Assembly: GCF_041821085.1 (NCBI RefSeq)
Contig: NZ_JBGUAZ010000002.1
Location: forward strand, 62,001 to 126,000
Length of the DNA stretch: 64,000 nt
Source: Natrinema sp. HArc-T2
Lineage (GTDB): Archaea; Halobacteriota; Halobacteria; Halobacteriales; Natrialbaceae
Direction: 5' to 3'
The first letter of the stretch is position 1, and each line of letters starts with the position of its first letter. Below the pieces are notes generated by a model, which ran no database searches, was not told where the DNA came from, and saw only the letters and a list, made by a program, of their open reading frames with translations. Shown here piece after piece: positions 7,671 to 16,293 of this stretch. A program made the position numbers and the translations under genes.

Positions 7671-8434
7671 CAGTCCGCCGGTCGCTCGAGCAGCCGGGTC
7701 ACGCGCTCGCCGCTGACGACTTCGGGGATGATGACCGCGTCGGCACCGGCTTCCTTCGCGACCGACTCGTACATCTCCTCACCGACGCGAACGAGGATTT
7801 CGGGTGCGTCGGTTGCCGTCCCGCTGACGACCGCGATCTGGATGTTGACGTTCGAATCGTCGATCGCGGCGACGAGTTTCGTCGCTCGCTCGACGCCCGC
7901 GGCGCGCAATGTCTGTTCCTGTCTGGCGTCGCCCTCGACGAGCAGATGACCGTCCTCTCGAACGCGTGCCGCGGTGTCTTCGTCGCGCTCGATGACGACG
8001 ACCGTTCGGCCCGCGTCGGCGAGCCGGTTGGCGATCGTTCGTCCGAACATGCCGTACCCGCAGACGATAACGTGCTCGTCGCTGTCGTCGATTCGTCGTT
8101 GCATTGTTGCTCGTGATACCTCCGTTGGAATCCGTCCGCCGAACGTCTCGGTGACGACCGTTTCGCCGATCCACAGCCCCGAGAGGACGATTCCGACCGT
8201 CACCACGATGGCGTAAGCCTTCGTCGCTCGCTCGGGGCCAGCATGGTCCTGAAAGTGCAGGTCGATACTCGTCAGATCGACCAGCCAGAACGTCGCCTCG
8301 AGGGGACCGACACTGCCGAGAGCCGAGAAGCCGACGATGCCGGCGACGACGACCGTGGCGAAGCAGCCGATCGGGACCAGTGCCCGTCGCAGGACCGGTC
8401 GCCCTGCGAGGTGGGAAACGAATCCTCGGTGCAC
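7670..8434 (-). CDS. Channel-like NAD-binding (TrkA-N) protein with non-canonical pore
   Basis: 254 residues from a GTG at 8434; a GTG at 8458 would add eight. Two membrane helices (ALVPIGCFATVVVAGIVG; KAYAIVVTVGIVLSGLWIG) flank a pore-loop region, followed by an RCK/TrkA-N domain from about residue 118 (VIVCGYGMFGRTIANRLAD, VVVIERDED, LVEGDARQEQTL). The arrangement is that of a two-helix K+ channel. Where the filter should read T-x-G-Y-G, however, it has LTSIDLHFQDH, so potassium selectivity is doubtful. A TATA-like AGAAATAT lies just upstream. It could be a degenerate or repurposed channel, or a membrane-anchored redox or nucleotide sensor. Confidence 0.82.
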   Translation of the reverse strand: MHRGFVSHLAGRPVLRRALVPIGCFATVVVAGIVGFSALGSVGPLEATFWLVDLTSIDLHFQDHAGPERATKAYAIVVTVGIVLSGLWIGETVVTETFGGRIPTEVSRATMQRRIDDSDEHVIVCGYGMFGRTIANRLADAGRTVVVIERDEDTAARVREDGHLLVEGDARQEQTLRAAGVERATKLVAAIDDSNVNIQIAVVSGTATDAPEILVRVGEEMYESVAKEAGADAVIIPEVVSGERVTRLLERPAD

Positions 8435-8553
8435 AACTGAGGCATGATAGCAGCCCACATATTTCTATCCGTTGGTGCAAACGTTAGTCGATCCGCACGG
8501 CTAACGTGACTACCAAGTCCGATATCGGCAAAAATTCGACGAACAGGACGCCG

Positions 8554-10656
8554 TTACTGGATCTTCTCGCCGAGCGCGGCGTTGCCGTGGGTCGTCAGCA
8601 GGTCCGCCTCGTCGCCCGCTGCGAGGATCATCCCGTTAGATTCGACGCCGAACAGCTCTGCGGGTTCCATGTTCGCCAGCAGCACGCACCGCGTCCCCGG
8701 CAGTTCCTCGAGGTCGTGGAGTTGCTTGATCCCCGCAACGACCTGGCGCGTCTCGAAGCCGATGTCGACCTCGAGACGCGCGAGGTCGTCGGCTCCCTCG
8801 ATCCCCTCGGCGGCGACGATTTCGCCGACGCGGATGTCCAGTTCCTGGAAGTCCTCGAATCCGATCCGGTCCTCGAGCAGCGGCTCGAGATCCTCGGTGT
8901 CTGCCATATCGCTGGTTTCGTCCCCGTCGGTGTCGTCGCTTTCGGTTTCGGCCTCGTCGTCATCGTCAGCCGCGGCGGCTTCGACGCGTTCCTCGAGTTT
9001 GGCGGTTAGTTCCTCGACGCGCTCGTCTTCGATCTTCGCGAAGAGTTCGCCGGGTTCGTCGAAGGACTGTGGTGGTGCCGCGAGTGCCTCCTCGAGTTGG
9101 GCGTCGGCGATCTGGCCGTCCTCGCCGATCTGTGTCCACAGCGCCTGAGCCTTGTCGGGGGTGATCGGCTCGAGGATGACGGCGACTGCCTTGGCGATCT
9201 GGACACAGTCACGGATAACCTGTGCGGCCTTCTCGGGGTCATCGTCGGTGAGCTTCCAGGGCTCGTTGCGCTGGATGTACTCGTTGCCGAACTGTGCGAG
9301 CTGGGTCGCGGCCTGCCCGACACCGCGCATGGAGTAGTCGTTGACGTGCTCGCGGACGTCGGCGATCGCCTCCTCGATGCGTTCTTCGACCACCTCGGAG
9401 ACTGCAGTGTCGGGGGTGCCCTCGTAGTTACGGTAGGCAAACAGCAGCGAGCGATACCAGAAGTTGCCGACGGTCCCGACGAGTTCGCCGTTGACTTTCT
9501 CCTGGAAGGCCTCCCAGGAGAAGTCGACGTCCTGCTGGAGCCCGCCGGTCGTCGTCAGGTAGTAGCGCAGCAGGTCGGGGTGGAACCCTTCCTCTAAGTA
9601 CTCCTTCGCCCAGATCGCGCGATTTCGGCTGGTCGAGAGGCCTTTCCCGTTGATCGTGATGAAGCCGGTCGCGGCGATCCCGCGCGGCTTGTTGTAGCCT
9701 GCCCCCTCGAGCATCGCTGGCCAGAAGATCGTGTGGTGCTGGATGATGTCCCGACCGATGACGTGCATGATCTCGCCGTCGCCTTTCCAGACCTGTTCCC
9801 AGTCGAAGTCGTCGGCGCGCTCGGCGTACTGCTTCGAACTCGAAATGTACTCGATCGGCGCGTCGACCCAGACGTAGAGGACGAGGTCGTCGCCCTCGGT
9901 GTCAGCCTCCCCGTTCGGGTAATCGATCCCCCAGTCCATATCGCGCGTGATACACCAGTCCTGCAGGCCGTCTTCGATCCACTGGCGGGGCTGGTTGCGC
10001 GCGTTCGAGGTCCCCTCGAGGTCGTCCAAAAAGTCGGTGAGGAAGTCAGCGAACTCCGAGACCTCGAAGAACTTGTGGGTCCGCTCGCGGTACTCCGCGG
10101 GATTGCCCGTGATCGTACTCGTCGGGTCTTCGACCTCACCTGGTTCGAGGTGGCGCTGGCAGCCTTCGTCACACTCGTCGCCGCGGGCTTTCGCGCCACA
10201 GTAGGGACAGGTACCCTCGACGTAGCGGTCGGGGAGGTACTGGTCGGCATCCGGATCGTAGGCGACCTGGATCTCCTTCTCGTAGATGTAGCCCTCGTCG
10301 TCTAACGTGCGGACGATTTCCTGGGTCGTCTCGACGTTGGTCTCGTCGTGGGTGTGGCCGTAGTTGTCGAAGTCGACGTTGAACTGCGGGAACGTCTCCT
10401 CGTACTGGTGGTGCCACTCGAGTGCGAAGTCTTCCGGATCGACGCCCTCCTGTTCGGCGTTGACGGCGACCGGCGTGCCGTGCATGTCAGATCCGCAGAC
10501 ATAGATCGAGTCCTGGCCAAGCGTCTGCAGCGCACGATTGAACGCGTCAGCACCGATGTACCCCCGCAGGTGACCGATGTGCAGGTCGCCGTTGGCGTAG
10601 GGCAACCCGCAGGTCACGACGGCGGGTTCGTCCGTCGGAAACTCGTCGTTGCTCAT
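8554..10656 (-). CDS. metG: Methionyl-tRNA synthetase
   Basis: 700 residues from ATG 10656 (MSNDEFPTDEPAVVTCGLPY); longer in-frame extension is rejected. It charges tRNA-Met. The HIGH motif is LHIGHLRGYIG near residue 25. The zinc knuckle is CPYCGAKARGDECDEGC near 146. The KMSKS loop is the haloarchaeal variant GKGLSTSRNR near 345. The C-terminal anticodon-binding domain is followed by a Glu/Asp-rich linker and an EMAPII-like tRNA-binding OB domain (about 590-700; LDIRVGEIVAAEGI, FETRQVVAGI). The acidic linker is typical of halophiles. Length matches MetG with the appended dimerisation domain. Confidence 0.97.
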   Translation of the reverse strand: MSNDEFPTDEPAVVTCGLPYANGDLHIGHLRGYIGADAFNRALQTLGQDSIYVCGSDMHGTPVAVNAEQEGVDPEDFALEWHHQYEETFPQFNVDFDNYGHTHDETNVETTQEIVRTLDDEGYIYEKEIQVAYDPDADQYLPDRYVEGTCPYCGAKARGDECDEGCQRHLEPGEVEDPTSTITGNPAEYRERTHKFFEVSEFADFLTDFLDDLEGTSNARNQPRQWIEDGLQDWCITRDMDWGIDYPNGEADTEGDDLVLYVWVDAPIEYISSSKQYAERADDFDWEQVWKGDGEIMHVIGRDIIQHHTIFWPAMLEGAGYNKPRGIAATGFITINGKGLSTSRNRAIWAKEYLEEGFHPDLLRYYLTTTGGLQQDVDFSWEAFQEKVNGELVGTVGNFWYRSLLFAYRNYEGTPDTAVSEVVEERIEEAIADVREHVNDYSMRGVGQAATQLAQFGNEYIQRNEPWKLTDDDPEKAAQVIRDCVQIAKAVAVILEPITPDKAQALWTQIGEDGQIADAQLEEALAAPPQSFDEPGELFAKIEDERVEELTAKLEERVEAAAADDDDEAETESDDTDGDETSDMADTEDLEPLLEDRIGFEDFQELDIRVGEIVAAEGIEGADDLARLEVDIGFETRQVVAGIKQLHDLEELPGTRCVLLANMEPAELFGVESNGMILAAGDEADLLTTHGNAALGEKIQ

Positions 10657-10957
10657 GGTCGTCACGTTGCGCTGCCGGGCGTAAAACCCGCCGGTTTCGA
10701 TCGCCCGACCGACGACCGCTATCGATTCGGCGAACAAGCAGACCACATGCGGTGGCGCGCACTGAAGCGCAGTGAACGACAGGTGGACTGCGCTTCGACA
10801 CTGCGTGAGGGATGAGCGAGGGAAGACTGACCGAGCGAATCGGCTGGGGTGGGTGTGGTACCTATAGGTGCCAGTCCGAGCAGAGCGCTTGCTTCGGAGC
10901 CGGACACAAGAGAGCGGTTCACAAAACAGCGCGACCAGCCTGTTCAGCCCTCCCCGC
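10657..10957. other. Intergenic stretch with no recognised gene
   Basis: About 300 bp between metG and mfnA. It carries the metG upstream region and the mfnA 3' flank. I see a GGTACCTATAGGTGCC near-palindrome around 10857-10872 and no convincing small ORF, tRNA or repeat. Confidence 0.6.
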
Positions 10958-12043
10958 TCAATCGTCACTCGCGACCGGCACGCTCGCACGAACCTCGAGC
11001 CGGTCTAAATCCCCGATAAACGACGCCAGCATCTCGCGGCTGACGTGGGGCATACAGACGACACGTAGCTCGCCCGTGGCGGTCCGCGAAATCCGCCAGC
11101 CCTTCGCGCGTAAGGCGTCGAACGTCGACCGGGGCACGTCGGCTGCGACCAGCGGCAGCGTGGGGTCGGCGACCTGGTAGCCGCGTTTCTCCAAGGCGTC
11201 GGCGAGCCACTCGGCGTTGTTCTGTGACCGGATGTACTGGCTGCGATAGCCGGTGGGCCAGAGTTCTTCGATCGCCGCAACGGCGCTTGCGACCCCGGCA
11301 CCCGAGCGGGTGCCGGTCAGCGTCGCCTGCGAAGTCGACTCGAGATAGGGCGTATCGACGGCGAGTTCATCAAGCAGTTCCGGCGAGCGCACGAGTAAGC
11401 CGCCCGAGGGCACCGCGGCCTGGCCCATCTTGTGGGGGTCGATCGTCATTGTGTCGACGGCGGCGTGGCCGAAGTGCCACTCGTAGTCAGTGAAGGGGAG
11501 GACGAACCCGCCCCAGGCGGCGTCGACGTGGAGCATGGCGTCGACCGAGTGGGCGATCTCGCCGAGGACCGGAATGGGATCGACGCGGCCGTACTCGGTC
11601 GTCCCCGCGACGCCGATCACCAGCGCCGTATCCTCATCAACGCTGGCGCGGACCGCTTCGAGGTCGGCTCGATGGCGGTCGTCGGTCGGGACGATTCTGA
11701 GTTCGACGCCGAGCAGATCGGCGGCTTTCTGGAAGCTGAAATGGCCCGACTCGGGCATGACGACGTTGGGCGTCCGACTGTCGGCTCGCTCGCGGGCGAT
11801 ACGGACGGCCTGGATGTTGGCTTCCGTCCCGCCGCTGGTAACGTATCCTGCCGGGTCGTCCAGGCCCGCGATCTCGCCCAATAGACTGATCGCGTCGTCC
11901 TCGAGCGCCGAGACGTTGGGATACGTGCCTGGATCACCGGGATTCGTCGCGAGAAACCGCTCGGCCGCGTCGCGCGCCGCCGGGTGGGGTTCCGTACACA
12001 TCGACGAAAGAACCCGGTCGAACGCTTGCGGCTCGATTTGCAT
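10958..12043 (-). CDS. mfnA: PLP-dependent tyrosine/aspartate decarboxylase MfnA
   Basis: 361 residues from ATG 12043 ([15 protein letters not shown]). A group II PLP decarboxylase: substrate loop [15 protein letters not shown] near residue 67, cofactor Asp in [14 protein letters not shown], and PLP Lys in [17 protein letters not shown] near 210. In methanogens MfnA makes tyramine for methanofuran; in haloarchaea the same family is thought to make beta-alanine from aspartate for coenzyme A. Substrate choice cannot be decided from sequence. It is a single minus-strand gene, divergent from gatD with about 250 bp between. Confidence 0.92.
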   Translation of the reverse strand: MQIEPQAFDRVLSSMCTEPHPAARDAAERFLATNPGDPGTYPNVSALEDDAISLLGEIAGLDDPAGYVTSGGTEANIQAVRIARERADSRTPNVVMPESGHFSFQKAADLLGVELRIVPTDDRHRADLEAVRASVDEDTALVIGVAGTTEYGRVDPIPVLGEIAHSVDAMLHVDAAWGGFVLPFTDYEWHFGHAAVDTMTIDPHKMGQAAVPSGGLLVRSPELLDELAVDTPYLESTSQATLTGTRSGAGVASAVAAIEELWPTGYRSQYIRSQNNAEWLADALEKRGYQVADPTLPLVAADVPRSTFDALRAKGWRISRTATGELRVVCMPHVSREMLASFIGDLDRLEVRASVPVASDD

Positions 12044-12293
12044 ATCACGTATGTAAACGGTCGTCGGTTTATTTGTTGCGTTTGACGATGTTTCTCGACA
12101 GCAGCCGGTTCGACGCCGCTGCGGACTGGACGTTCGGTGAGGAACGAGAGCCATCACGGGCCAGCACTGCACGCCCGATCGAATGACAGCACTCCGATCA
12201 ATGTCTCGCAGTTGATGTGGAACCACCCTGACGGTAGCAACTCACGCCCGTCGAAAGCGTGCCTTCAAGTCCGCCGCCGCGCAACGCCTCCCT

Positions 12294-13550
12294 ATGAACC
12301 CAGGCGACCGCGTCCGCGTCGACCGCGCGGATCGCACGTACGAAGGCGTGTTGCTCCCCTCGAGTACGGACGAGCACCTCGTGGTGAAACTCGAGGGCGG
12401 CTACAACGTCGGCGTCGATCGCGACGATGCCGACGTCGACGTCCTCGCGGAAGATGTCTACGAGATCGACGGGACGGACTCGACGGGGACCGACGAGGGC
12501 GAGAGTTCCGAAATCGAGTTCGACGACGACCTGCCGACGATCTCACTCATTTCGACCGGCGGGACGATCGCCTCGACGGTCGACTACCGCACCGGCGCAG
12601 TGACGGCGCAGTTCGACGCCGAGGACGTCCTGCGCGCCGTTCCCGACCTCGCGGGCCGGGCGAACTACCGTGGCCGCGTCGTCGCCAACATCCTCTCGGA
12701 GAACATGGAGCCGCCGCTGTGGCAGGACCTCGCCCAGGCCGTCTACGAGGAGATCGAGGCCGGTGCCGACGGCGTCGTCGTCATGCACGGCACCGACACG
12801 ATGCAGTACTCTGCATCGGCACTGTCCTTTATGCTCGAGACGCCGGTTCCGATCGTCTTCACGGGCTCGCAGCGCTCGGCCGACCGCCCCTCGTCGGACA
12901 ACGTCATGAACGCCGTTTCGGCCGTCGAGGCAGCCAAAAGCGACTGCGCGGAGGTCATGGTCTGTATGCACGCCTCCGAATCCGACGACCGCTGTGCGCT
13001 CCACCGCGGCACTCGCGTGCGAAAGAACCACACCTCGCGCCGGGACGCCTTCGAGACCGTCGGGGCGAAGCCGATCGGCGAAGTCGACTACGAGAACGAG
13101 GCGATCACGTTCCGTCGCGACTACCAGCAACGCGGCGAGGCCGACCTCGAGCTCGTCGACGACCTCGAGGACGACGTCGAACTCGTCAAGTTCACGCCCG
13201 GGATGGACCCCGCGTTCCTCGACATCGTCGAGGGAAGCGAGGGGCTGATCATCGAGGGAACCGGTCTCGGCCACGTTCACACCGACCTCATCCCACGACT
13301 CGAGGAACTGATCGACGACGGCACGACGGTCGTCATGACCAGCCAGTGTCTCGAGGGGCGGGTCTGTGACCGGGTCTACGACACGGGTCGGGACCTGCTC
13401 GAGGCGGGCGTCATCGAAGCGGGCGATACGTTGCCAGGGACGGCCAAGGTCAAGCTGATGTGGACGCTCGCGAACAGCGAGGACGTCGAAGAGGCGATGG
13501 GAACGTCGCTGACCGGCGAGCTTCAGGCGCGGTCGGTTCCCTGGGAGTAG
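12294..13550 (+). CDS. gatD: Glu-tRNA(Gln) amidotransferase subunit D
   Basis: 418 residues. An N-terminal SH3-like tRNA-binding domain (about 1-75; YEGVLLPSSTDEHLVVKLEGG) is joined to an asparaginase-like domain. That domain holds ISLISTGGTIASTVDYRTGA near 83, with the catalytic Thr, and VVMHGTDTMQYSAS near 163, with the second Thr-Asp pair. GatD releases ammonia from glutamine or asparagine, which GatE uses to convert Glu-tRNA(Gln) to Gln-tRNA(Gln). GatE is not in this window. Full length for the family; the start ATG at 12294 follows a short gap after the mfnA promoter region. Confidence 0.96.
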   Translation: MNPGDRVRVDRADRTYEGVLLPSSTDEHLVVKLEGGYNVGVDRDDADVDVLAEDVYEIDGTDSTGTDEGESSEIEFDDDLPTISLISTGGTIASTVDYRTGAVTAQFDAEDVLRAVPDLAGRANYRGRVVANILSENMEPPLWQDLAQAVYEEIEAGADGVVVMHGTDTMQYSASALSFMLETPVPIVFTGSQRSADRPSSDNVMNAVSAVEAAKSDCAEVMVCMHASESDDRCALHRGTRVRKNHTSRRDAFETVGAKPIGEVDYENEAITFRRDYQQRGEADLELVDDLEDDVELVKFTPGMDPAFLDIVEGSEGLIIEGTGLGHVHTDLIPRLEELIDDGTTVVMTSQCLEGRVCDRVYDTGRDLLEAGVIEAGDTLPGTAKVKLMWTLANSEDVEEAMGTSLTGELQARSVPWE

Positions 13551-13670
13551 ACGACTCGATCCCCCGATATTCTGAGTGCTGTCGATCGTTGGCTTTCGAA
13601 CTCGACGGGTGCCGAAGGCTGCAAAATTCTTTGCCGACCGCCCACGTGAGACGTATCTGTTCGACCGACG

Positions 13671-14621
13671 ATGCCATCTGATCCAGACGCCGACGTCTCC
13701 ATCGAGATCCGCCGCGCGACCCACGACGATTACGATGCCGTCGCCGCCTTCACCGGTGACATCTGGGCCGACCGCGGCGGCGACTACATTCCGCGGGTCT
13801 ACCACGAGTGGCTCGAGGACGAGCCCGGTCAGGGAACGAAAACCTTCCTCGCGGAAGTCGACGGCGAGGCCGCAGGGATCGTCCAGGCAGTGATGCTCTC
13901 GCCGGACGAGGCCTGGTTTCAGGGAATGCGCGTCGCAACCGACTACCGCCGGCAGGGCGTGAGTCGCCGGCTCAACGAGGCGACCTTTGAGTGGGCCCGC
14001 GAGCAAGGCGCGACCGTCGGCCGGGTCATGATCTTTTCGTGGAACGCCACCTCGCTCGGCGCGGCACGAGCCAGCGGGTTCGAACCGATCACCGAGTTCC
14101 GATTCGCCCATCCGGAACCCGACCCGGACGCCGAGGGTCCGTTCCACGTCTCCCACGATCCCACCGCGGCCTGGCGTTACTGGACCCACAGCGACGCCCG
14201 CGCACACCTGTCAGGACTCGGTCTCGCACCCGAGGAGTCGTGGGCCACCCGAGAACTCACACACGCCGATTTCGAGCGGCTGGCCGACGAGACCGCTGTC
14301 TTCGCAGTCGAGAGTGATGATGGACTCACAGGAGTGGCCTACCGATCGCGAACGTACGACAGCGCAGTCGGGACCGACGACTCGAGTGAGGCGGAGACGG
14401 AATCCAAGACGTGGGCCGAGTACGGCGTCGCCGCGTGGGACGACGTCGACGCCGCCCGCTCGCTGTTGGCCGCGATCGCCCGCGACGGCGCCGCCTGCGA
14501 TGCCGACGCCACGCGCGTCCTGATTCCCGAAACCGCCCGCCACGTCACCGACGTCCCGTTTTCAGGGGCCGATATCGCCGAGGAACCCGACTTCGTGCTC
14601 GGGATCGATCTCACGGAATAG
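13671..14621 (+). CDS. GNAT family N-acetyltransferase (two-domain)
   Basis: 316 residues. The N-terminal GNAT domain contains IEIRRATHDDYDAVAAFTGD, then acetyl-CoA-binding RVATDYRRQGVSRRLNEATF near residue 86. The C-terminal half is less typical but includes WAEYGVAAWDDVDAARSLL and ends DFVLGIDLTE, suggesting a degenerate second GNAT-like domain. It would transfer an acetyl group to an unknown amine. It follows gatD on the same strand with a 120-bp gap, so it probably has its own promoter. Confidence 0.85.
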   Translation: MPSDPDADVSIEIRRATHDDYDAVAAFTGDIWADRGGDYIPRVYHEWLEDEPGQGTKTFLAEVDGEAAGIVQAVMLSPDEAWFQGMRVATDYRRQGVSRRLNEATFEWAREQGATVGRVMIFSWNATSLGAARASGFEPITEFRFAHPEPDPDAEGPFHVSHDPTAAWRYWTHSDARAHLSGLGLAPEESWATRELTHADFERLADETAVFAVESDDGLTGVAYRSRTYDSAVGTDDSSEAETESKTWAEYGVAAWDDVDAARSLLAAIARDGAACDADATRVLIPETARHVTDVPFSGADIAEEPDFVLGIDLTE

Positions 14622-14668
14622 CGCCGACTTATGCCGATTCGAGCCGTCGTACTCGCTCGAGTCGGGCG

Positions 14669-14950
14669 TCACCCACCACTGACCGGCGGAAACAGCGCCA
14701 GTTCGTCGTCGCCCTCGAGTTCCGTTGCCAGTCCCTCTTCTTCGACAAGGACGTTCGTGCCGTTGCGAAGCACGTTGATCTGTGAGCGCAACTCGCCGTC
14801 CTCAAGGACGCGATCCTCGAGGACCGGTTTCGCCGCGAGCAGTGCATCGAAAGCGTCGCCGACGGTGTCGCCGGCTGCTACGTCGACGGTTACGTGTTTG
14901 TCCCCCGCGCGTTCCGCGAGGTCTGCGAACAGTTTCCACTCCGTTGGCAT
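14669..14950 (-). CDS. samp1: Ubiquitin-like small modifier protein (SAMP1/MoaD type)
   Basis: 93 residues from ATG 14950 (MPTEWKLFADLAERAG). Beta-grasp fold of the MoaD/SAMP family ending in the diglycine PPVSGG, the tail activated by the E1-like UbaA. SAMPs are conjugated to target lysines and can also deliver sulfur for molybdopterin. Family signatures are GDTVGDAFDALLAAKPVL and NVLRNGTNV. An in-frame ORF extending to 15058 is rejected since the family begins at MPTEWKL. It lies just downstream of the TrkA-C pair on the same strand, with a 31-bp gap. Confidence 0.88.
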   Translation of the reverse strand: MPTEWKLFADLAERAGDKHVTVDVAAGDTVGDAFDALLAAKPVLEDRVLEDGELRSQINVLRNGTNVLVEEEGLATELEGDDELALFPPVSGG

Positions 14951-14981
14951 ACGTGGCGCTATCGCTGCCGGCGGCAAGTAG

Positions 14982-16256
14982 CTACCGCTCCTCCGACTGG
15001 TCGGGCACCGAATCGCGCTCGCTGACTGCATTCGCCCCGCCAGCACGGGTCGTGGCACGGTCCTGCTCGGCTGTGTCGCCGGCTGCTGAGTCGACCAGCG
15101 TTCGGTCGGTCACCCGCCGGAGCGCGTCGGGTCGGCCGAGCACGTAGGCGACGTCACCGGCTGCGAGTCGAACGTCGTCGGTCGGCAGCGGCAGGGCTGT
15201 CTCGGCGTCGTCGCCAGCGCGCTCGAGGGCGACCACGAGAAGCGGCAACGCGCCGACTGAGTGGCCGATCAACGGATCGCCTGACGTGACGGGGATCGCC
15301 GTCACCGTCTCGTCGGCTGCCCGGAGCAGGGACACGAGTTGCCGTTCGGCATCAGGGCTCCCCGGCAGCGTCGTGAGGCGATACGCCCTGTCTGACTCGA
15401 GGTCGCGGGCGTCGGCGGCGTCGACGGCGACCGTCGCGACGTCGTCGACGGCGGCCCGCAGTTCGCCGCCGGCGATCCGTCGGACGGGGCCACCCTCACT
15501 GCGGGTCCAGATCCGAACTGCATCGCCGGGACTGGCGTCGGCTGCGGGATCTGCCTCGAGTGCGACGGCGACCGTTCCGGGCGCGAGCGTCGGACCGATC
15601 CCCGCCGGTCGGCTCCCGACCGCGAGGTAGTCGACCGTTCCGTCGCCAGCCAGTTCGACGTCGACGTGCCCGACGCCGAAATCGCGCTCGAGGCGGGCGA
15701 CCAGTCGCTCACGAAGCTGGGCGACGGAGAGCCGACGCGGGAAGAGCAAGGTCTCGCCGGCGAGCTCGTCTTTGACCGACTCGTCGACGGGGTCGTAGCC
15801 GTCGATGTCCGCGATCTCGTCGGGGAGGTCGACGGTGACGACGCGACCCGCCGACCGAACGAGTTGCGTGACGTCGGTGATCGTCCGTGGCGTGGCCGTC
15901 AGGAACACGTCTCGGGCGACGTGGTCACCGAGACGGCGACCGCCGTCGGCAGCGATTGCGCTGGCGACGAACACCGCGACGGTGTAGACGGCAGTGCCGG
16001 GTTCGGTCAAGCCGGTGTTCCCGATGATCGCCTGTTGCAGTGCGGTCTGGGTGTTGAGCCAGAGCGCAACGATCGTGACGCCGACGAGGACGGCGACGCC
16101 GTCGGGGATCCTCTCCGCGCTGTACCACCGGTAGGTCGCCGCCACCATGGCCGTCGTCCCAGCCGACAGAATGGCAAATCCGCCGATCCGGAGGATCGCC
16201 GTCAGCAGCGTCTCCGTCGGAATCGTCTGTGCAGGAACGGGAGCGATCACAGGCAC
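14982..16256 (-). CDS. Membrane protein with TrkA-C domain, paralogue 2
   Basis: About 424 residues from a GTG at 16256 (GTG 16250 also possible); no ATG fits downstream of the preceding gene's stop. Three N-terminal membrane segments (ILRIGGFAILSAGTTAMV; GVAVLVGVTIVALWL; AVYTVAVFVASAIAA) precede a soluble domain shared with the upstream paralogue (about residues 120-210; RVVTVDLPDEIADIDGYDP, LRERLVARLERDFGVGHVDV). A TrkA-C/RCK_C-like end follows (LPLPTDDVRLAAGDVAYVLG), then a charged tail. TrkA-C domains bind ligands that gate K+ transport. It lies 37 bp after the paralogue, so the two are one transcription unit. Confidence 0.8.
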   Translation of the reverse strand: MPVIAPVPAQTIPTETLLTAILRIGGFAILSAGTTAMVAATYRWYSAERIPDGVAVLVGVTIVALWLNTQTALQQAIIGNTGLTEPGTAVYTVAVFVASAIAADGGRRLGDHVARDVFLTATPRTITDVTQLVRSAGRVVTVDLPDEIADIDGYDPVDESVKDELAGETLLFPRRLSVAQLRERLVARLERDFGVGHVDVELAGDGTVDYLAVGSRPAGIGPTLAPGTVAVALEADPAADASPGDAVRIWTRSEGGPVRRIAGGELRAAVDDVATVAVDAADARDLESDRAYRLTTLPGSPDAERQLVSLLRAADETVTAIPVTSGDPLIGHSVGALPLLVVALERAGDDAETALPLPTDDVRLAAGDVAYVLGRPDALRRVTDRTLVDSAAGDTAEQDRATTRAGGANAVSERDSVPDQSEER

Positions 16257-16293
16257 GGGCAGCCACCCCCTCGAGCGTCGCCGAACACTCGGC

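Noticed and set aside
10657-10989. 111-codon extension of metG
   Set aside because: Residues before MSNDEF lack family likeness, and haloarchaeal metG starts at that Met.
12543-14207. 554-residue open frame antisense to gatD and the GNAT gene
   Set aside because: Mirror of high-GC coding DNA; arginine- and valine-rich with no domain, while the opposite strand carries clear gatD and GNAT motifs.
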